A stretch of 64,000 nt of DNA from Oscillospiraceae bacterium (GCA_017397835.1 JAFQHV010000002.1:1-64000), one strand, 5' to 3'. Positions 25,116-34,830 are shown, counted from the stretch's first letter. Numbers and translations: made by a program. The notes: generated from the sequence alone by a model not told the origin.

Positions 25116-26294
25116 CTACTCGCTTCGTCCCTGCAGCGGGTTTGCAAACAACACGCATATACTGAACACCAGCATGGCATAGGTAGCTCCGCCCACGAAA
25201 AACGCCGCTTCCGCACCGGTATACATGACCGCGCACAGAAAGCCGAGAAACGCCACTCGCTCAAAAGTCGGAACATCACGATGGGGCCGGTTGAGCTTCA
25301 TATAGCTCTTCAGGAAAAACGCATAACCAATGCAGGTGGGTACGCCCACCGAAGCGGAAATGGCCAAATAGCCGTTGTGCAGATTATCGAACCGAAACCG
25401 TTCCATATTGCCAATCATAAACGAGCCGAAGGTCATATTTCCCAAATACTTGTTGTAAACCTCTTCTCGTCCGTTAAACAGCGTCTCGCCCATAAAGGTC
25501 AGCTCCGCCGCAAACGGCTGCAGCAATATGTAGGTCAGCGGGAGCAGCAGCGCCACCCAAATCCAGACACCGGACAGCTCCCGCTTGCCTGTGATCCAGA
25601 CCAACACCAGAAAAACCACGAACAACAGCATCGCTGTACGGGCGCCGGTCTGCCACAAAAACCACGCCATGCAGGCCGCATCCACCGCGAAGATCACTTT
25701 AAGGAACACGTTTTTGAAATAAAAAACGCCGGCCACCAGACCTATGGCACAAAGGAACAGGTACATCGCCGTACGGTTGGGATTGGAATATCCCAACGTG
25801 ATAACATCCAAGTAGACCGTTTCGTATTCGCCCTCAAAAATATTTCGCATATTGGAGTTGTAAAGCTGGATAAAAACCGCCGAAACCGCCAAATCGAAAA
25901 TCAACACCGCCGTCTTGGCCCGGGCATCGATTCGAAACACGGCACTGTATAAAAACATCATGGGCAGAATGAGGAAACCCAGCAATTTCAGGCCAAGGCT
26001 TACCGCCTGCGAAGAACTTTGAATCACCGTAAAGGCGTATGCCACGAAGGAGCCCACGATCACCATCAAACCGCCGCCCAGCCTGGCCGGGAAGCGCTGC
26101 TCCACCCGTTTCACCACCGCCCAGCCCACGAACACGATCCAAAGGATCATCAGCACGCGGTTGGAAAGGGACATCCACCTTGTCATGCTTCGGGGCAAGG
26201 CGTACAGCTGTACCAGTGCGCAGACAGCCGATGCCATAATCGCATAATAAGAGCAATCAAGTGCTCGTTGTTGTTTGGTTGCTTGTAAGCGCAC
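25116..26294 (-). CDS. wzy: O-antigen polymerase/ligase-like membrane protein (Wzy)
   Basis: A 392-residue protein with about ten to eleven transmembrane segments, a large extracytoplasmic loop (roughly residues 270-320, including FRFDNLHNGYLAISASVGV) and no soluble domain, which is the Wzy/O-antigen ligase plan. The NLHNGYLA segment matches the HNxxL signature of this superfamily. It probably polymerises the repeat unit outside the membrane. The start is a GTG 4 bases after the upstream glycosyltransferase stop; the binding site is weak, so coupling is likely. Sequence conservation in Wzy is poor, so the call rests on topology and context. Confidence 0.82.
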   Translation of the reverse strand: MRLQATKQQRALDCSYYAIMASAVCALVQLYALPRSMTRWMSLSNRVLMILWIVFVGWAVVKRVEQRFPARLGGGLMVIVGSFVAYAFTVIQSSSQAVSLGLKLLGFLILPMMFLYSAVFRIDARAKTAVLIFDLAVSAVFIQLYNSNMRNIFEGEYETVYLDVITLGYSNPNRTAMYLFLCAIGLVAGVFYFKNVFLKVIFAVDAACMAWFLWQTGARTAMLLFVVFLVLVWITGKRELSGVWIWVALLLPLTYILLQPFAAELTFMGETLFNGREEVYNKYLGNMTFGSFMIGNMERFRFDNLHNGYLAISASVGVPTCIGYAFFLKSYMKLNRPHRDVPTFERVAFLGFLCAVMYTGAEAAFFVGGATYAMLVFSICVLFANPLQGRSE

Positions 26295-26297
26295 GAA

Positions 26298-27530
26298 TCA
26301 GACACCCCTGTCCGAAAGTAATTGACGATACACGTCCAAATAGCCCTTTGCCATGCCTGTGGCATCATACTTCTTCCGCCCCAGCTCGGCAATCTCTTCC
26401 TTGTTGTGCTCCTGCCGCAACAGCCGGCGCACTTCCTGCGTCAAGCCGTCCACATCACCATAGGGCACAAAGCGGCTGTATTCCTCCAACGCAATGCTCT
26501 CCGGGCCGCCGGCCTCAAATCCCACCACCGGTGTACCGCAGCACAGACTCTCTGCCACCGGCATATTGAACGTCTCGCGCTTGCCCGTTACCACCGTAAC
26601 ATCGGCCAGTGCATAATACTCCGCCAGTTCCTTTTGGTCGGAGATCCGTCCCAGCAGCACCATATTCCCGGGAACCGCCAGGTCCTGCGGATGCTTTCCC
26701 GCGACCAAAACCAGCACATTTTCGTCTGCAAGCCGCCGAGCCAGCTCCAAAACAAAACGGCCGCCCTTTGGGTCTTGTTCGGCTGCGGTAAAAGATGCCG
26801 TCGGGTGAAACACGACCTTGGTTCCGTTTGCAACGGCATATTTTTCCCGCAGCGGCAGCCGCTCCCGAAACGCAAATGTATCCGTGTTCACACCGTTCGT
26901 GACCACACACTGCGGCAGCTCCGCCACGACGGGGGATCGACTCGCCCGCTGCTGCACCCAAGGGGATACCGAGGTCATGACCACATACCGGAACCCGGAC
27001 ATCGCCTTTTTCATCCTTCGCCAGGCGGCTGCGGTGTTATCCCGTCCCAGCTTTCCGCCTGTCGCCGAATAAACTTGGGGACAGCCTCCGCAGCCGGTCT
27101 GCCAGCGATCACAGTCATAGGCATGGGGACAGCCGCCGGTATAAAAGAATTCGGCGTGGTTGGTGATCACGGTAGGGATCTGTCGTTTCTTCAAAAGCTG
27201 CAGCAACGAATATACATTCACCGTAAATCCGTTGGTGCAATGCACGTGCACAAGGTCCGGCTTTTCTTTCCCGATGAGCCGCTTGATTCTGGCGGTGGAA
27301 ACAGGCGCAAACCCATACTGAAATCCGTAAAGGTAGTTCAATCGCCGATACAGACCCTGCTCCCCGGGGAAGGAGGTCCTGAAATAACGAATGTTCCTGT
27401 TGGTGCCGGGGGCGCATGGTGCGCACAGGAGGGTCTCCCACCCCTGTTCCGACGCGTGGTCCGCAATATCGCCGATGATCTTGCCGGTGCTTCCGCCAAC
27501 GGCACAGTTGATATGCATGATTTTGGGCAC
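26298..27530 (-). CDS. Glycosyltransferase family 4 protein
   Basis: A 410-residue GT-B enzyme with a first strand (KIMHINCAVGGSTGKIIGDI) and a cysteine-rich loop (CPHAYDCDRWQTGCGGCPQV) that is also seen in its neighbour at 28801-29979. The donor-site motif E-x7-E is ETFNMPVAESLCCGTPVVGF. The two genes are clear relatives (shared GSTGKI/RSTGRI start and cysteine loop), suggesting duplication. GTG at 27530 is chosen for its GGGAGG spacing; ATG at 27518 is the next option. Donor and acceptor unknown. Confidence 0.86.
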   Translation of the reverse strand: MPKIMHINCAVGGSTGKIIGDIADHASEQGWETLLCAPCAPGTNRNIRYFRTSFPGEQGLYRRLNYLYGFQYGFAPVSTARIKRLIGKEKPDLVHVHCTNGFTVNVYSLLQLLKKRQIPTVITNHAEFFYTGGCPHAYDCDRWQTGCGGCPQVYSATGGKLGRDNTAAAWRRMKKAMSGFRYVVMTSVSPWVQQRASRSPVVAELPQCVVTNGVNTDTFAFRERLPLREKYAVANGTKVVFHPTASFTAAEQDPKGGRFVLELARRLADENVLVLVAGKHPQDLAVPGNMVLLGRISDQKELAEYYALADVTVVTGKRETFNMPVAESLCCGTPVVGFEAGGPESIALEEYSRFVPYGDVDGLTQEVRRLLRQEHNKEEIAELGRKKYDATGMAKGYLDVYRQLLSDRGV

Positions 27531-27555
27531 CGGTCTCACCTCCCGGCACGGCAGC

Positions 27556-28776
27556 TTACACCTGCCGACCGTTGATCTCTTTCATAAACTGCAAAATCTT
27601 CCCGGCTTGGGCCCGGGCGTTTTTTTCTTCAACCACAAATCGTCGGGCGTTTGCCCCAAAGGCAGCCAACTCCTCCGCCGACTTGCTCGCCAACGCTTCC
27701 AGCGCCGCGCGCAGCGTTTCCACCCGGTTGTCCGCCGCACGATACATATGCTCGTAATACTCCTCCGGCACGCCGGGCAGCGGTGTCATCAAAATCGGGG
27801 TCCCGGACAGCATATATTCGATGGTCTTGGACGGAAAGCTGTACTTGGTAAACTCATCTCCGCCATCCCGGACATTGACCAAAACAGAGGCCTTGCGCTC
27901 ATACTCCAAAACCTGTTCCCGGCTCACCCGGCCAAAGAAGCGGATTCGCCCATCCTCTGCGGCCCGCGCTTCGATTTCCTGCGTCAAATCGCCGGAACCA
28001 AACAGCCAAAGCTGAGCGTCCTCTCGTTCCAAGGACGCAAAGGCATCCAACAGGTTTTTCAGCCCGTATTTTTCGTGCAGCGCGCCGGCGTACATGACCG
28101 CAAACCCCGGCGCCTTGTCCTCCGGCACCGTATCGGCTGCCAGCCGCGTATCAGCTATTCCCTCCACCACGGTGAAGGGTTTTTCCGGATTGATGACCTC
28201 GCTCATGGCCTGTGTCAGGTAAATATAGCCGTCAAACCTGCCCTGCACTTGCTCTGCCGCCTTAACGTACAGTCTGGACGCAGCCTTTTTGACCGTCCCG
28301 GTCTTGGACAGGTTAAACATATCCCGGGGCAGGTCCGGAATGATGGCGCAGCACTTGGTTCCATACCGCTTGCACAGGGTAACGATACTCTTGGAAACCG
28401 GTTGATAGGCTGAATAGATCAGCACCGTTTTTTCCTCATCCCGGTTCTTCCGAAGCCATCGCTTCAAGAGAATATGGCTGCAGACCCGCTGGCAAAGCTG
28501 TTTGAGGCCGGAAATGTTGATCGCGCCGATCCAGGTGGTCAGGTAGCCGGACTCCAGCCGTTCCTTGCGACAGCCCCAAACGAGATGCTTGCTTTTCGGG
28601 ACGGCGGGAATGACCGGGAAGCTGATTGCTTCCAGATCCGCACCGTTCTCTTTCATTCCATTCAACAGCGCGGTTTCAAAGGCAAACGGGGCAATAGAGG
28701 GTTTGACCCGGAACTTTTCCAGCATGGGCATATAGGTCCCGGGGGAACAAATCGTACCAAAATACAAGTATTTCAT
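27556..28776 (-). CDS. Glycosyltransferase (GT-B, family 4-like)
   Basis: A 406-residue enzyme beginning MKYLYFGTICSPGTYMPMLE. The C-terminal donor half is recognisable: VMYAGALHEKYGLKNLLDAF, LWLFGSGDL, RIRFFGRVSREQVLEYERKA, and FPSKTIEYMLSGTPIL. The N-terminal acceptor half is unlike that of its neighbours, so it probably uses a different acceptor. ATG at 28776 has a GGGAGGGGAG site at good spacing; an ATG 6 bases earlier is too close. It lies between two other glycosyltransferase genes in the same operon. Confidence 0.83.
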   Translation of the reverse strand: MKYLYFGTICSPGTYMPMLEKFRVKPSIAPFAFETALLNGMKENGADLEAISFPVIPAVPKSKHLVWGCRKERLESGYLTTWIGAINISGLKQLCQRVCSHILLKRWLRKNRDEEKTVLIYSAYQPVSKSIVTLCKRYGTKCCAIIPDLPRDMFNLSKTGTVKKAASRLYVKAAEQVQGRFDGYIYLTQAMSEVINPEKPFTVVEGIADTRLAADTVPEDKAPGFAVMYAGALHEKYGLKNLLDAFASLEREDAQLWLFGSGDLTQEIEARAAEDGRIRFFGRVSREQVLEYERKASVLVNVRDGGDEFTKYSFPSKTIEYMLSGTPILMTPLPGVPEEYYEHMYRAADNRVETLRAALEALASKSAEELAAFGANARRFVVEEKNARAQAGKILQFMKEINGRQV

Positions 28777-28800
28777 CGTCATCTCCCCTCCCGTTCCCGC

Positions 28801-29979
28801 TTATTTTGCCAGTTTTTCTTTGTAAAGTTCCACATAGTTCCGGAAGCTGGTTTCTGCGCTGAAGTCCGCCTGCAAAACGGTGCAGGTATCCAGTCGTTTG
28901 ACCGCCTCGCACAGGGCGTTCAAATCCCCTTGCTCTACCACCTGTGTCGGAGGGACGCTTTCCACGCTTCCTCCGGTCCGGTAGGTGATCACCGGGGTGC
29001 CGCAGGCCTGCGCCTCCAGATTGACCGTGGGATAAGTATCCTGATAAGTAGGATTGACAAATACGTCTGCCGTGGTATAGATGTGTGCCAACTGCTGCAC
29101 GTCATTCGTCCGGGTAATGCCGGTCACGTTTTCCGGCACCAGTTTCATCTGCTCCGGCTTCAGGCCTACGACTACCACCCGGTAATCGTCCCCCAACAGA
29201 TCTGCCAACTTGAACAGGTCGTTCAGGCCCTTGTTTTTGCCCCACGCAGAAGCGACCGCCAGAACCATTTTCTTGTCCGCGATGCCGTACTGTTGGCGAA
29301 AATCACCGTCCGTGGGGTGAAACCGGTCCAAATCGATCCCATTCGGAATGACCCGCACATCATATTCCCCCAAAAAGGACTGCTTTACCAGATTCCCAAG
29401 CCACCGGGATGCCGGGACGATGGTCATGTTCTTGACGGCGGTAAATGCGCGTTTTTTTTGGTCGTAATTCCTCTTGGAGCGGTCGTAACCCAAGCTGGCC
29501 GGATATACGTGGGTCTGCGGACAGTTGTGGCATCCGTTTTTCCATTTCTCACACCCGGCCACAGCGAAGTGGGAACAGTGGCCCGTAAAGGACCAGCAGT
29601 CGTGCAGGCTCCAAACGACCGGCTTATCCATCTTTTTCAGCGCCCGGAACAGCACGTCCACATTGATGTAGTAGCCATGCAAATTGTGCAGGTGAATGAC
29701 ATCGGGGTCGTACTCCCGCATCCAACGCACAAGGCGCCGGGTAGCCAAAGTGCTGTTAAACCCCGCATTGTCAAACAGGCGGCTCTTCAATCCGTCCAGT
29801 CGATTGCCCCAGTTGCTTGTAATGGCATAGGCGTACTTTTGGTACTGCTCCGGCACCTGCTCCCGACCATAGGCGATCTTGCACTCGTGGCCCTCTGCTT
29901 CCAGCACCCGGGCAATGTCCGTACAAATTCTGCCGGTGCTTCGGATCCCGCATACGGAATTGATCTGTAATACCTTCAT
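28801..29979 (-). CDS. Glycosyltransferase family 4 protein
   Basis: A 392-residue GT-B enzyme: MKVLQINSVCGIRSTGRICT at the N terminus, the WSLHDCWSFTGHCSHFAVAG and GCHNCPQTHVYP cysteine loop shared with the gene at 26298-27530, and the donor motif DTYPTVNLEAQACGTPVITY. This loop form is typical of capsule glycosyltransferases near WcaC-like enzymes. The start at 29979 avoids overlap with the preceding stop; a start 18 bases upstream (overlapping by 11) is also open and the binding site is weak either way. Confidence 0.86.
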   Translation of the reverse strand: MKVLQINSVCGIRSTGRICTDIARVLEAEGHECKIAYGREQVPEQYQKYAYAITSNWGNRLDGLKSRLFDNAGFNSTLATRRLVRWMREYDPDVIHLHNLHGYYINVDVLFRALKKMDKPVVWSLHDCWSFTGHCSHFAVAGCEKWKNGCHNCPQTHVYPASLGYDRSKRNYDQKKRAFTAVKNMTIVPASRWLGNLVKQSFLGEYDVRVIPNGIDLDRFHPTDGDFRQQYGIADKKMVLAVASAWGKNKGLNDLFKLADLLGDDYRVVVVGLKPEQMKLVPENVTGITRTNDVQQLAHIYTTADVFVNPTYQDTYPTVNLEAQACGTPVITYRTGGSVESVPPTQVVEQGDLNALCEAVKRLDTCTVLQADFSAETSFRNYVELYKEKLAK

Positions 29980-29986
29980 AGCCGCT

Positions 29987-31192
29987 TCATCTGCCATTCA
30001 TAATGGTTTGGTATGCCCGCTCCACGGCATAGTGCTCGTTGAGATAGGCAAAGCCGCGCTCACCCATGGCGGGCAGGTCGGCTGCCACCGCCGCGTCAAG
30101 CTGCGCGCCGAAGGCATCGGTGTCGTCGCTCTCGCACCACCAACCAAAGCCACCCTCGGTGATGACCTTACCGACGTCCGTGTTGGGATCGGTGCAGGCC
30201 AGCACGGGCAATTTGGCCTGCAGGTATCCCAGCAGGCGGCTGGGGAAGTTGGGAATGGTAAATCGATGATCCAGGAAGATAAGGCCCACGTCGCAAGCCG
30301 CCACCAATCGGTCATAGTCTTCTTTTGGCAGTCTTTTCAGCAGCAAGGCATTCTTCGGCTGTTCAGCCTGCAGAAAGGCCTCCAACTTTTTGAACTCCGT
30401 GCCGTCACCCACCAGCAGGAAGAACACGTCGGGATTGTCTTTCTGCTTCTTCAAACACTCTATAACAAAGGGGATGCCCTGGGGACGCCCCAGATTGCCG
30501 CCGTAGACAAACACTTTTTTGTCCCGGGGGATGTTGTACTTGTCCCGCAATTCGGCCCGCACCTCCGGGTTTACGGACATATCCCGTATCTCAATCGCGT
30601 TGGGGCAGATCTCCACCTTGGCGGGGTCCACCTCGGGGTTGTGGCGCAGCACGTAATCCACGTTGGCCTGGCTCATACAGCCGATGCGGTCGGACAGAGC
30701 GTACAGCTTCTTCTCCTTGCGGCGGAAGTGGCGGTAGAGGATGCCCTTCACGCCGCTTTTGGTCATCATGCCGATGTCCACTGCATTTTGGGGAAAGATA
30801 TCCTTCAATACCAGATAGCTGTTGGCTCCGTCCCTTTTTTTAATGAACTTAACGGTGTCGCAATGGGTGATGGGGGGCGTGGGGTACAGCACCAGATCGA
30901 ACTTCACGTCGGAAAAATATTTCTTGATCGCACTTTTGTAGATGTGGGGCAACAGCACCGTGGTAATGCCCTTCTCAATCAAATTTGCCTTTTTGTTGTT
31001 TCCGGTCTTCACGCGCAAAACGGTAAAACCCGCCTCCTGAGAGCAGGCTGTTTCCCCATTCTCGCGCCGCTCCACCGCGCAAACCACATACACCCGATGT
31101 CCTTTGTCCCGCAGTTGATGAAGCAGATCCAGCGAAATGGAATGGCTTTCCATATCCGGCATGGAACTAATTGAAACAAACAATATATTCAT
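29987..31192 (-). CDS. WbuB-like glycosyltransferase (probable FucNAc transferase)
   Basis: A 401-residue GT-B enzyme: MNILFVSISSMPDMESHSIS, LVLYPTPPITHCDTVKFIKK, LVLKDIFPQNAVDIGMM, FVYGGNLGRPQGIPFVIECL and FPSRLLGYLQAKLPVLACTD. The LYPTPPI and KDIFPQNAVD segments match the WbuB family, members of which transfer L-FucNAc in E. coli O26-type antigens. That fits the UDP-L-FucNAc genes at the end of this operon. ATG at 31192 has GGGAG about 10 bases upstream. Confidence 0.84.
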   Translation of the reverse strand: MNILFVSISSMPDMESHSISLDLLHQLRDKGHRVYVVCAVERRENGETACSQEAGFTVLRVKTGNNKKANLIEKGITTVLLPHIYKSAIKKYFSDVKFDLVLYPTPPITHCDTVKFIKKRDGANSYLVLKDIFPQNAVDIGMMTKSGVKGILYRHFRRKEKKLYALSDRIGCMSQANVDYVLRHNPEVDPAKVEICPNAIEIRDMSVNPEVRAELRDKYNIPRDKKVFVYGGNLGRPQGIPFVIECLKKQKDNPDVFFLLVGDGTEFKKLEAFLQAEQPKNALLLKRLPKEDYDRLVAACDVGLIFLDHRFTIPNFPSRLLGYLQAKLPVLACTDPNTDVGKVITEGGFGWWCESDDTDAFGAQLDAAVAADLPAMGERGFAYLNEHYAVERAYQTIMNGR

Positions 31193-31227
31193 ATTGGATT
31201 GACTCCCATCATAGTCGATTCCCCGTA

Positions 31228-31503
31228 TCACTTCTTTGCGCTGTCCCCGCTGATTTTCTTGACCGACAACCCCTGCTGCTTGCCTATATACATGGCAAGC
31301 AGGCCAACAACAACCGCCAGGGCCGCCAAAGCAATCACCCAGGGATAGTATTGCTTGTACAGAAACAGCGAGATCTTCTCCCCGGTTTCGCCGCCGATTA
31401 TCAGCGCCACGATGAAGGGTACCACGGGGACGAAGCCGCCGAAGAAAGAAACAAACATCATCACGCCGTATAGCTTGTTGAGTGCGTTATACAGTTTTTT
31501 CAC
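31228..31503 (-). CDS. Small two-helix membrane protein, 91 aa
   Basis: A 91-residue protein with two strong hydrophobic segments (VMMFVSFFGGFVPVVPFIVALI and WVIALAALAVVVGLLAMYIG, each abbreviated to its core) and a lysine-rich C terminus. It starts 22 bases after the TRAP-like permease gene, and I infer that it partners with it. It could be a reduced small permease subunit (DctQ-like proteins have four helices) or an unrelated accessory; no family motif is visible. Confidence 0.65.
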   Translation of the reverse strand: MKKLYNALNKLYGVMMFVSFFGGFVPVVPFIVALIIGGETGEKISLFLYKQYYPWVIALAALAVVVGLLAMYIGKQQGLSVKKISGDSAKK

Positions 31504-31524
31504 AGTCTGCTTACCTCCTCCGCT

Positions 31525-32883
31525 TTATAGCAGCCCAAGCACCGGGATGAATCCGGCCAAAATCGCCGCAGACAGGAAATAATGAAGCAAAATCCATATC
31601 ATATTCTCTTTTAACGTAGCCGAAAGGTCGGCTTCCGCAATGCCCATGGCCGTGTATACACAGGCGCAGTAAGGCGGGGTCACACCATGGGTCGCGCCGC
31701 AAATGCAGGGCAGCATACCGGCGGCAAGCATGGGATTTCCGCCCGCGGCGGCATAGATCGCAATAAAAATGCCGCCAAAAATCTTCACCTGAGTCGATCC
31801 GGGGATCAGCATACCCAAAACCGCAGTAAACAGCGGCAGGATAAAGGCCAGTGCCACCACGGGCAGATTCAGTCCGCCAATATAGGTTCCAATGGCCGTT
31901 TCCACGTTGATGTCGGCAAGCACGTTGCTCACAAAGTATGCAAACAGCACCAAAGAGGACGTGGGAACCACCTTCGTCATGCCGGTGCAAATCTGGCCAA
32001 ACACATAATTCGGGGTGAACTTTTTGATGATTTTCTTGCCGGACAGCGCCATACCGCAAAGAACGATCAGCGAAGGAATGAACAACAGAATGCTGCTGTT
32101 CAGGGCACTTGCCCCCGCCCCCAGCCGCTGCTCGAAAAATTCGGCATAGTTACTGGTCAGCAGGAAGGGGAGCAGCACAATGACCGGAAGAAAAATCGCT
32201 TTCCAGCCGCTCTTCAGCGCAGCCCGCAGGCTGGGCAATTCCTCTTTCTTCATGGCCTCGATCTTGTAGTGGCGGCACAGGAAATAGAGCGTCAGAATCC
32301 GCTGCAGAATAAATATGGCCGCAATACCCCACAGCAGCATCCAGTACTGGGACATGGTGTAGGTTTCGGGATAGAGCTTATCCAACGCGGTAAACGCAAT
32401 GGCGATCATGCCCGCCGGGGGAATCATATTGCCCATGGTGCTGGCGTGCGCCTCCACATTGGCCGCCAGATGGGGCGGGAATCCGGATTGCTTCATCGCC
32501 GGGATGGTAAACACGCCCGTAGTCGCCACGTTGCCCGGACCGCTTCCGGACAGAGAACCCATATACGTACTGCCGATGATGGCCACAAATCCGGCACCGC
32601 CGCGCAGCCGGCCAAAGACAGACAGGATAATTGCAATACAGTCATCAATGATCGTGGTTTTCGACAGCAGTGCTGCGGACACCACAAACACGATGATGAC
32701 ATACATACTGGGCTCGGTAAGCGCATCCCATACATAGACGCCCACCTTAGTCCATGTACCCGTAACCGCTACAAGGACCACAAACGCCGCCAGCATACAC
32801 TCATATAACGGCCTTTTTAGTACAGAAAACCCCACGATCGCCACAACAAACACAATCACCAGGTACAGAAATTCAATTGGCAT
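31525..32883 (-). CDS. TRAP transporter large permease-like protein
   Basis: A 452-residue protein with about 11-12 transmembrane segments. The segment SGPGNVATTGVFTIPAMKQS followed by NVEAHASTMGNMIPPAGM is close to the conserved core of TRAP-TAXI permeases (S-x-x-NVATTG-x-TIP, EA-AST-G). TRAP systems import carboxylates using Na+ and a periplasmic binding protein. No binding protein is encoded nearby. The location inside a polysaccharide operon, between an ATP-grasp ligase and a small membrane protein, is odd; it may supply or export a carboxylate used to decorate the glycan. That role is inference. Confidence 0.78.
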   Translation of the reverse strand: MPIEFLYLVIVFVVAIVGFSVLKRPLYECMLAAFVVLVAVTGTWTKVGVYVWDALTEPSMYVIIVFVVSAALLSKTTIIDDCIAIILSVFGRLRGGAGFVAIIGSTYMGSLSGSGPGNVATTGVFTIPAMKQSGFPPHLAANVEAHASTMGNMIPPAGMIAIAFTALDKLYPETYTMSQYWMLLWGIAAIFILQRILTLYFLCRHYKIEAMKKEELPSLRAALKSGWKAIFLPVIVLLPFLLTSNYAEFFEQRLGAGASALNSSILLFIPSLIVLCGMALSGKKIIKKFTPNYVFGQICTGMTKVVPTSSLVLFAYFVSNVLADINVETAIGTYIGGLNLPVVALAFILPLFTAVLGMLIPGSTQVKIFGGIFIAIYAAAGGNPMLAAGMLPCICGATHGVTPPYCACVYTAMGIAEADLSATLKENMIWILLHYFLSAAILAGFIPVLGLL

Positions 32884-32899
32884 TCGGCTGTTCCTCCTT

Positions 32900-34138
32900 T
32901 TACAGATCCAGCGGCTTAATGTCCGTCAGCAAATCGTGCCGCATCATATCCTTGCCGTCGCGGCCCACGATTTTCACCGTCGCCGCCATGCGATCGTGCT
33001 TGGCCACCAGCTCCTCGTAAGTATCGGCATAAATGGTGACACTCGCCACACGGTCGCTGCTGGAAATGGCGTTCACGATTTCCGCACCGGGCCACTTAAA
33101 TTGCCAGAACTCCGCAATCGTGCCATCCTGTTTCAATTCCTCAAACCCTTCAAGATGATCAAACACCCCGGGGTGTGCATACAGGAACTCGTTGGTGATC
33201 AGCTTACTCTCGGGCTTGATCGGCCCCACCTCCACCGGCAGGCCCAGCGTGAGATCCACCACCGCCTTGATCGGGTCAAATCCGGTTGCCGCCTTGATCA
33301 GCAAATACTTGGCGCCGCCACCCGTCCGGGCGCAGAACTCCAAAACCGACTCTTTTTTTCCGTTGGTCAGCATCTGAACCAACATCGGCGTGTCTTTCAG
33401 GCCAAACGCCGTGGCAATTTTCTGCCCGATTTCCGCAACACGCGCGATCGTTGCCCGGTCCACTGCCGCAGGATAGCGGGTACGGAAGGCCAGGAACCGA
33501 TCCTTATAATTGACTTTCTCGGTGTTGGATACGCTCAGCAAATGCGCCGTACCATCCACGACCTCAAAGTCAACCGTCAACTCCGCACCCTCGACAAATT
33601 CTTCCACAATGACTACGCCGGAACGGGAGATCTCCGCCGCCTCGGCAAAATACTGCCGCAGCTCATCCAAGTTGGCCGCCTTGCGCACGCCCTTGGAGCT
33701 ATAGGCATCCACCGGCTTTACCACCAGCGGATATTCCATCTGCCCAATTTTCTCCATGTCCAGTTCTGCCATAAAGGCGTGCTTGGACGTGGGGACACCG
33801 TTTTTGCTGAAAATATCCTTCATGTGTCCCTTATCCGAAACCTTGCACGCCGTATCATAGTCGATATAGCAGGGCAGGCCCAATTCTTCGGACACCTTTG
33901 CAACCGTAAGCAGCACCTGATCGGCGCAAACCGCAAGCAGAATATCCACTTTTTCCTCTTCCGCGACCTTTCGCACCGCCGCCACATCCAAAATATTGAC
34001 CCGCACAAACTTGTCTGCATAAGGGATCGCGATGGCGTTTGGATTGTTGTCCGCCAAGACCGTTTCGATCTTTCTTTCCCGAAGCTGATTCAACAAAACG
34101 ACTTGCGAGCAGCTTCCCGCAAGAACCAAAGCTTTCAT
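32900..34138 (-). CDS. ATP-grasp domain ligase
   Basis: A 412-residue enzyme with a preATP-grasp N-terminal domain (MKALVLAGSCSQVVLLNQLR) and the ATP-grasp core (YPLVVKPVDAYSSKGVRKAA, VIVEEFVEGAELTVDFEVVD, VLEFCARTGGGAKYLLIKAA). The family joins a carboxylate to an amine or thiol through an acyl-phosphate. Carbamoyl-phosphate-synthase-like and amino-acid ligase branches (L-amino-acid ligase, PylC-like) are the nearest by eye. In this operon it may attach an amino acid to an amino sugar made by the DegT aminotransferase. Its start overlaps the sugar transferase stop. Confidence 0.82.
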   Translation of the reverse strand: MKALVLAGSCSQVVLLNQLRERKIETVLADNNPNAIAIPYADKFVRVNILDVAAVRKVAEEEKVDILLAVCADQVLLTVAKVSEELGLPCYIDYDTACKVSDKGHMKDIFSKNGVPTSKHAFMAELDMEKIGQMEYPLVVKPVDAYSSKGVRKAANLDELRQYFAEAAEISRSGVVIVEEFVEGAELTVDFEVVDGTAHLLSVSNTEKVNYKDRFLAFRTRYPAAVDRATIARVAEIGQKIATAFGLKDTPMLVQMLTNGKKESVLEFCARTGGGAKYLLIKAATGFDPIKAVVDLTLGLPVEVGPIKPESKLITNEFLYAHPGVFDHLEGFEELKQDGTIAEFWQFKWPGAEIVNAISSSDRVASVTIYADTYEELVAKHDRMAATVKIVGRDGKDMMRHDLLTDIKPLDL

Positions 34139-34800
34139 TCTTGTTCACCCCCATTATCTTCGTTTGTACCAACCGCCACTGGCACATCTTTTGCGGTAAT
34201 GGCATCGTTCTTTTTGAACTCGATGCCCTCGCTTTTCAGCACCACGGCGACCGTTTTGAACAAAATCTTGATGTCAAACCACCAGCTGTAGTTCTCGACA
34301 TATTCCAGATCATACTCGATTTTTTCCGTCCAGCTCAGGTCGTTTCTTCCGTTGACCTGTGCCCAGCCGGTCACGCCGGGCCGCATATTCAGACGCCCGC
34401 GCTGCCGCTCGGTGTAACGCTCGATCTGATAGGGCAGCGTGGGGCGCGGACCCACAATACTCATGGTTCCGTTAAGTACGTTAAACAGCTGCATCAGCTC
34501 GTCAAGGCTGGTCTTACGCAAAAGCCGACCCACTCTGGTAATGCGGTATTTGGGTTCCAGCTGATTGCCGTTTTCATCCAAGCTTTCCTCCGGAATGCGC
34601 ATGGTCCGGAACTTGTAAATCTTAAACACCTTGCCGTCTTTGCCCGCCCGATCCTGTGTGAACACAGCCGGCCCCTTGGAGTCCAGTCGGATGGCAATGG
34701 GAATAACGATCAAAACCGGAACTGCAATCAGCACCAAAATCGCCACGGCAGCAATCACAAAGTCCGCCGCCCGTTTCACAAATAACTGTACGCGTCTCAT
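34135..34800 (-). CDS. Initiating phosphoglycosyltransferase (PglC/WbaP-type)
   Basis: A 221-residue monotopic enzyme: KRAADFVIAAVAILVLIAVP (membrane re-entrant helix), KFRTMR, the catalytic Asp-Glu pair in SLDELMQLFNVL, SIVGPRP, and RPGVTGWAQVNGRN. Small PglC-type proteins move a phospho-sugar from a UDP-sugar to undecaprenyl phosphate and so start the repeat unit. With UDP-FucNAc or the aminotransferase product available, the initiating sugar is probably a 2-acetamido-6-deoxy sugar. It is the second gene of the operon; the ATP-grasp gene overlaps it by 4 bases. Confidence 0.92.
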   Translation of the reverse strand: MRRVQLFVKRAADFVIAAVAILVLIAVPVLIVIPIAIRLDSKGPAVFTQDRAGKDGKVFKIYKFRTMRIPEESLDENGNQLEPKYRITRVGRLLRKTSLDELMQLFNVLNGTMSIVGPRPTLPYQIERYTERQRGRLNMRPGVTGWAQVNGRNDLSWTEKIEYDLEYVENYSWWFDIKILFKTVAVVLKSEGIEFKKNDAITAKDVPVAVGTNEDNGGEQE

Positions 34801-34830
34801 GGAACCATTCCTCCAATTTCTAGGATCGGA

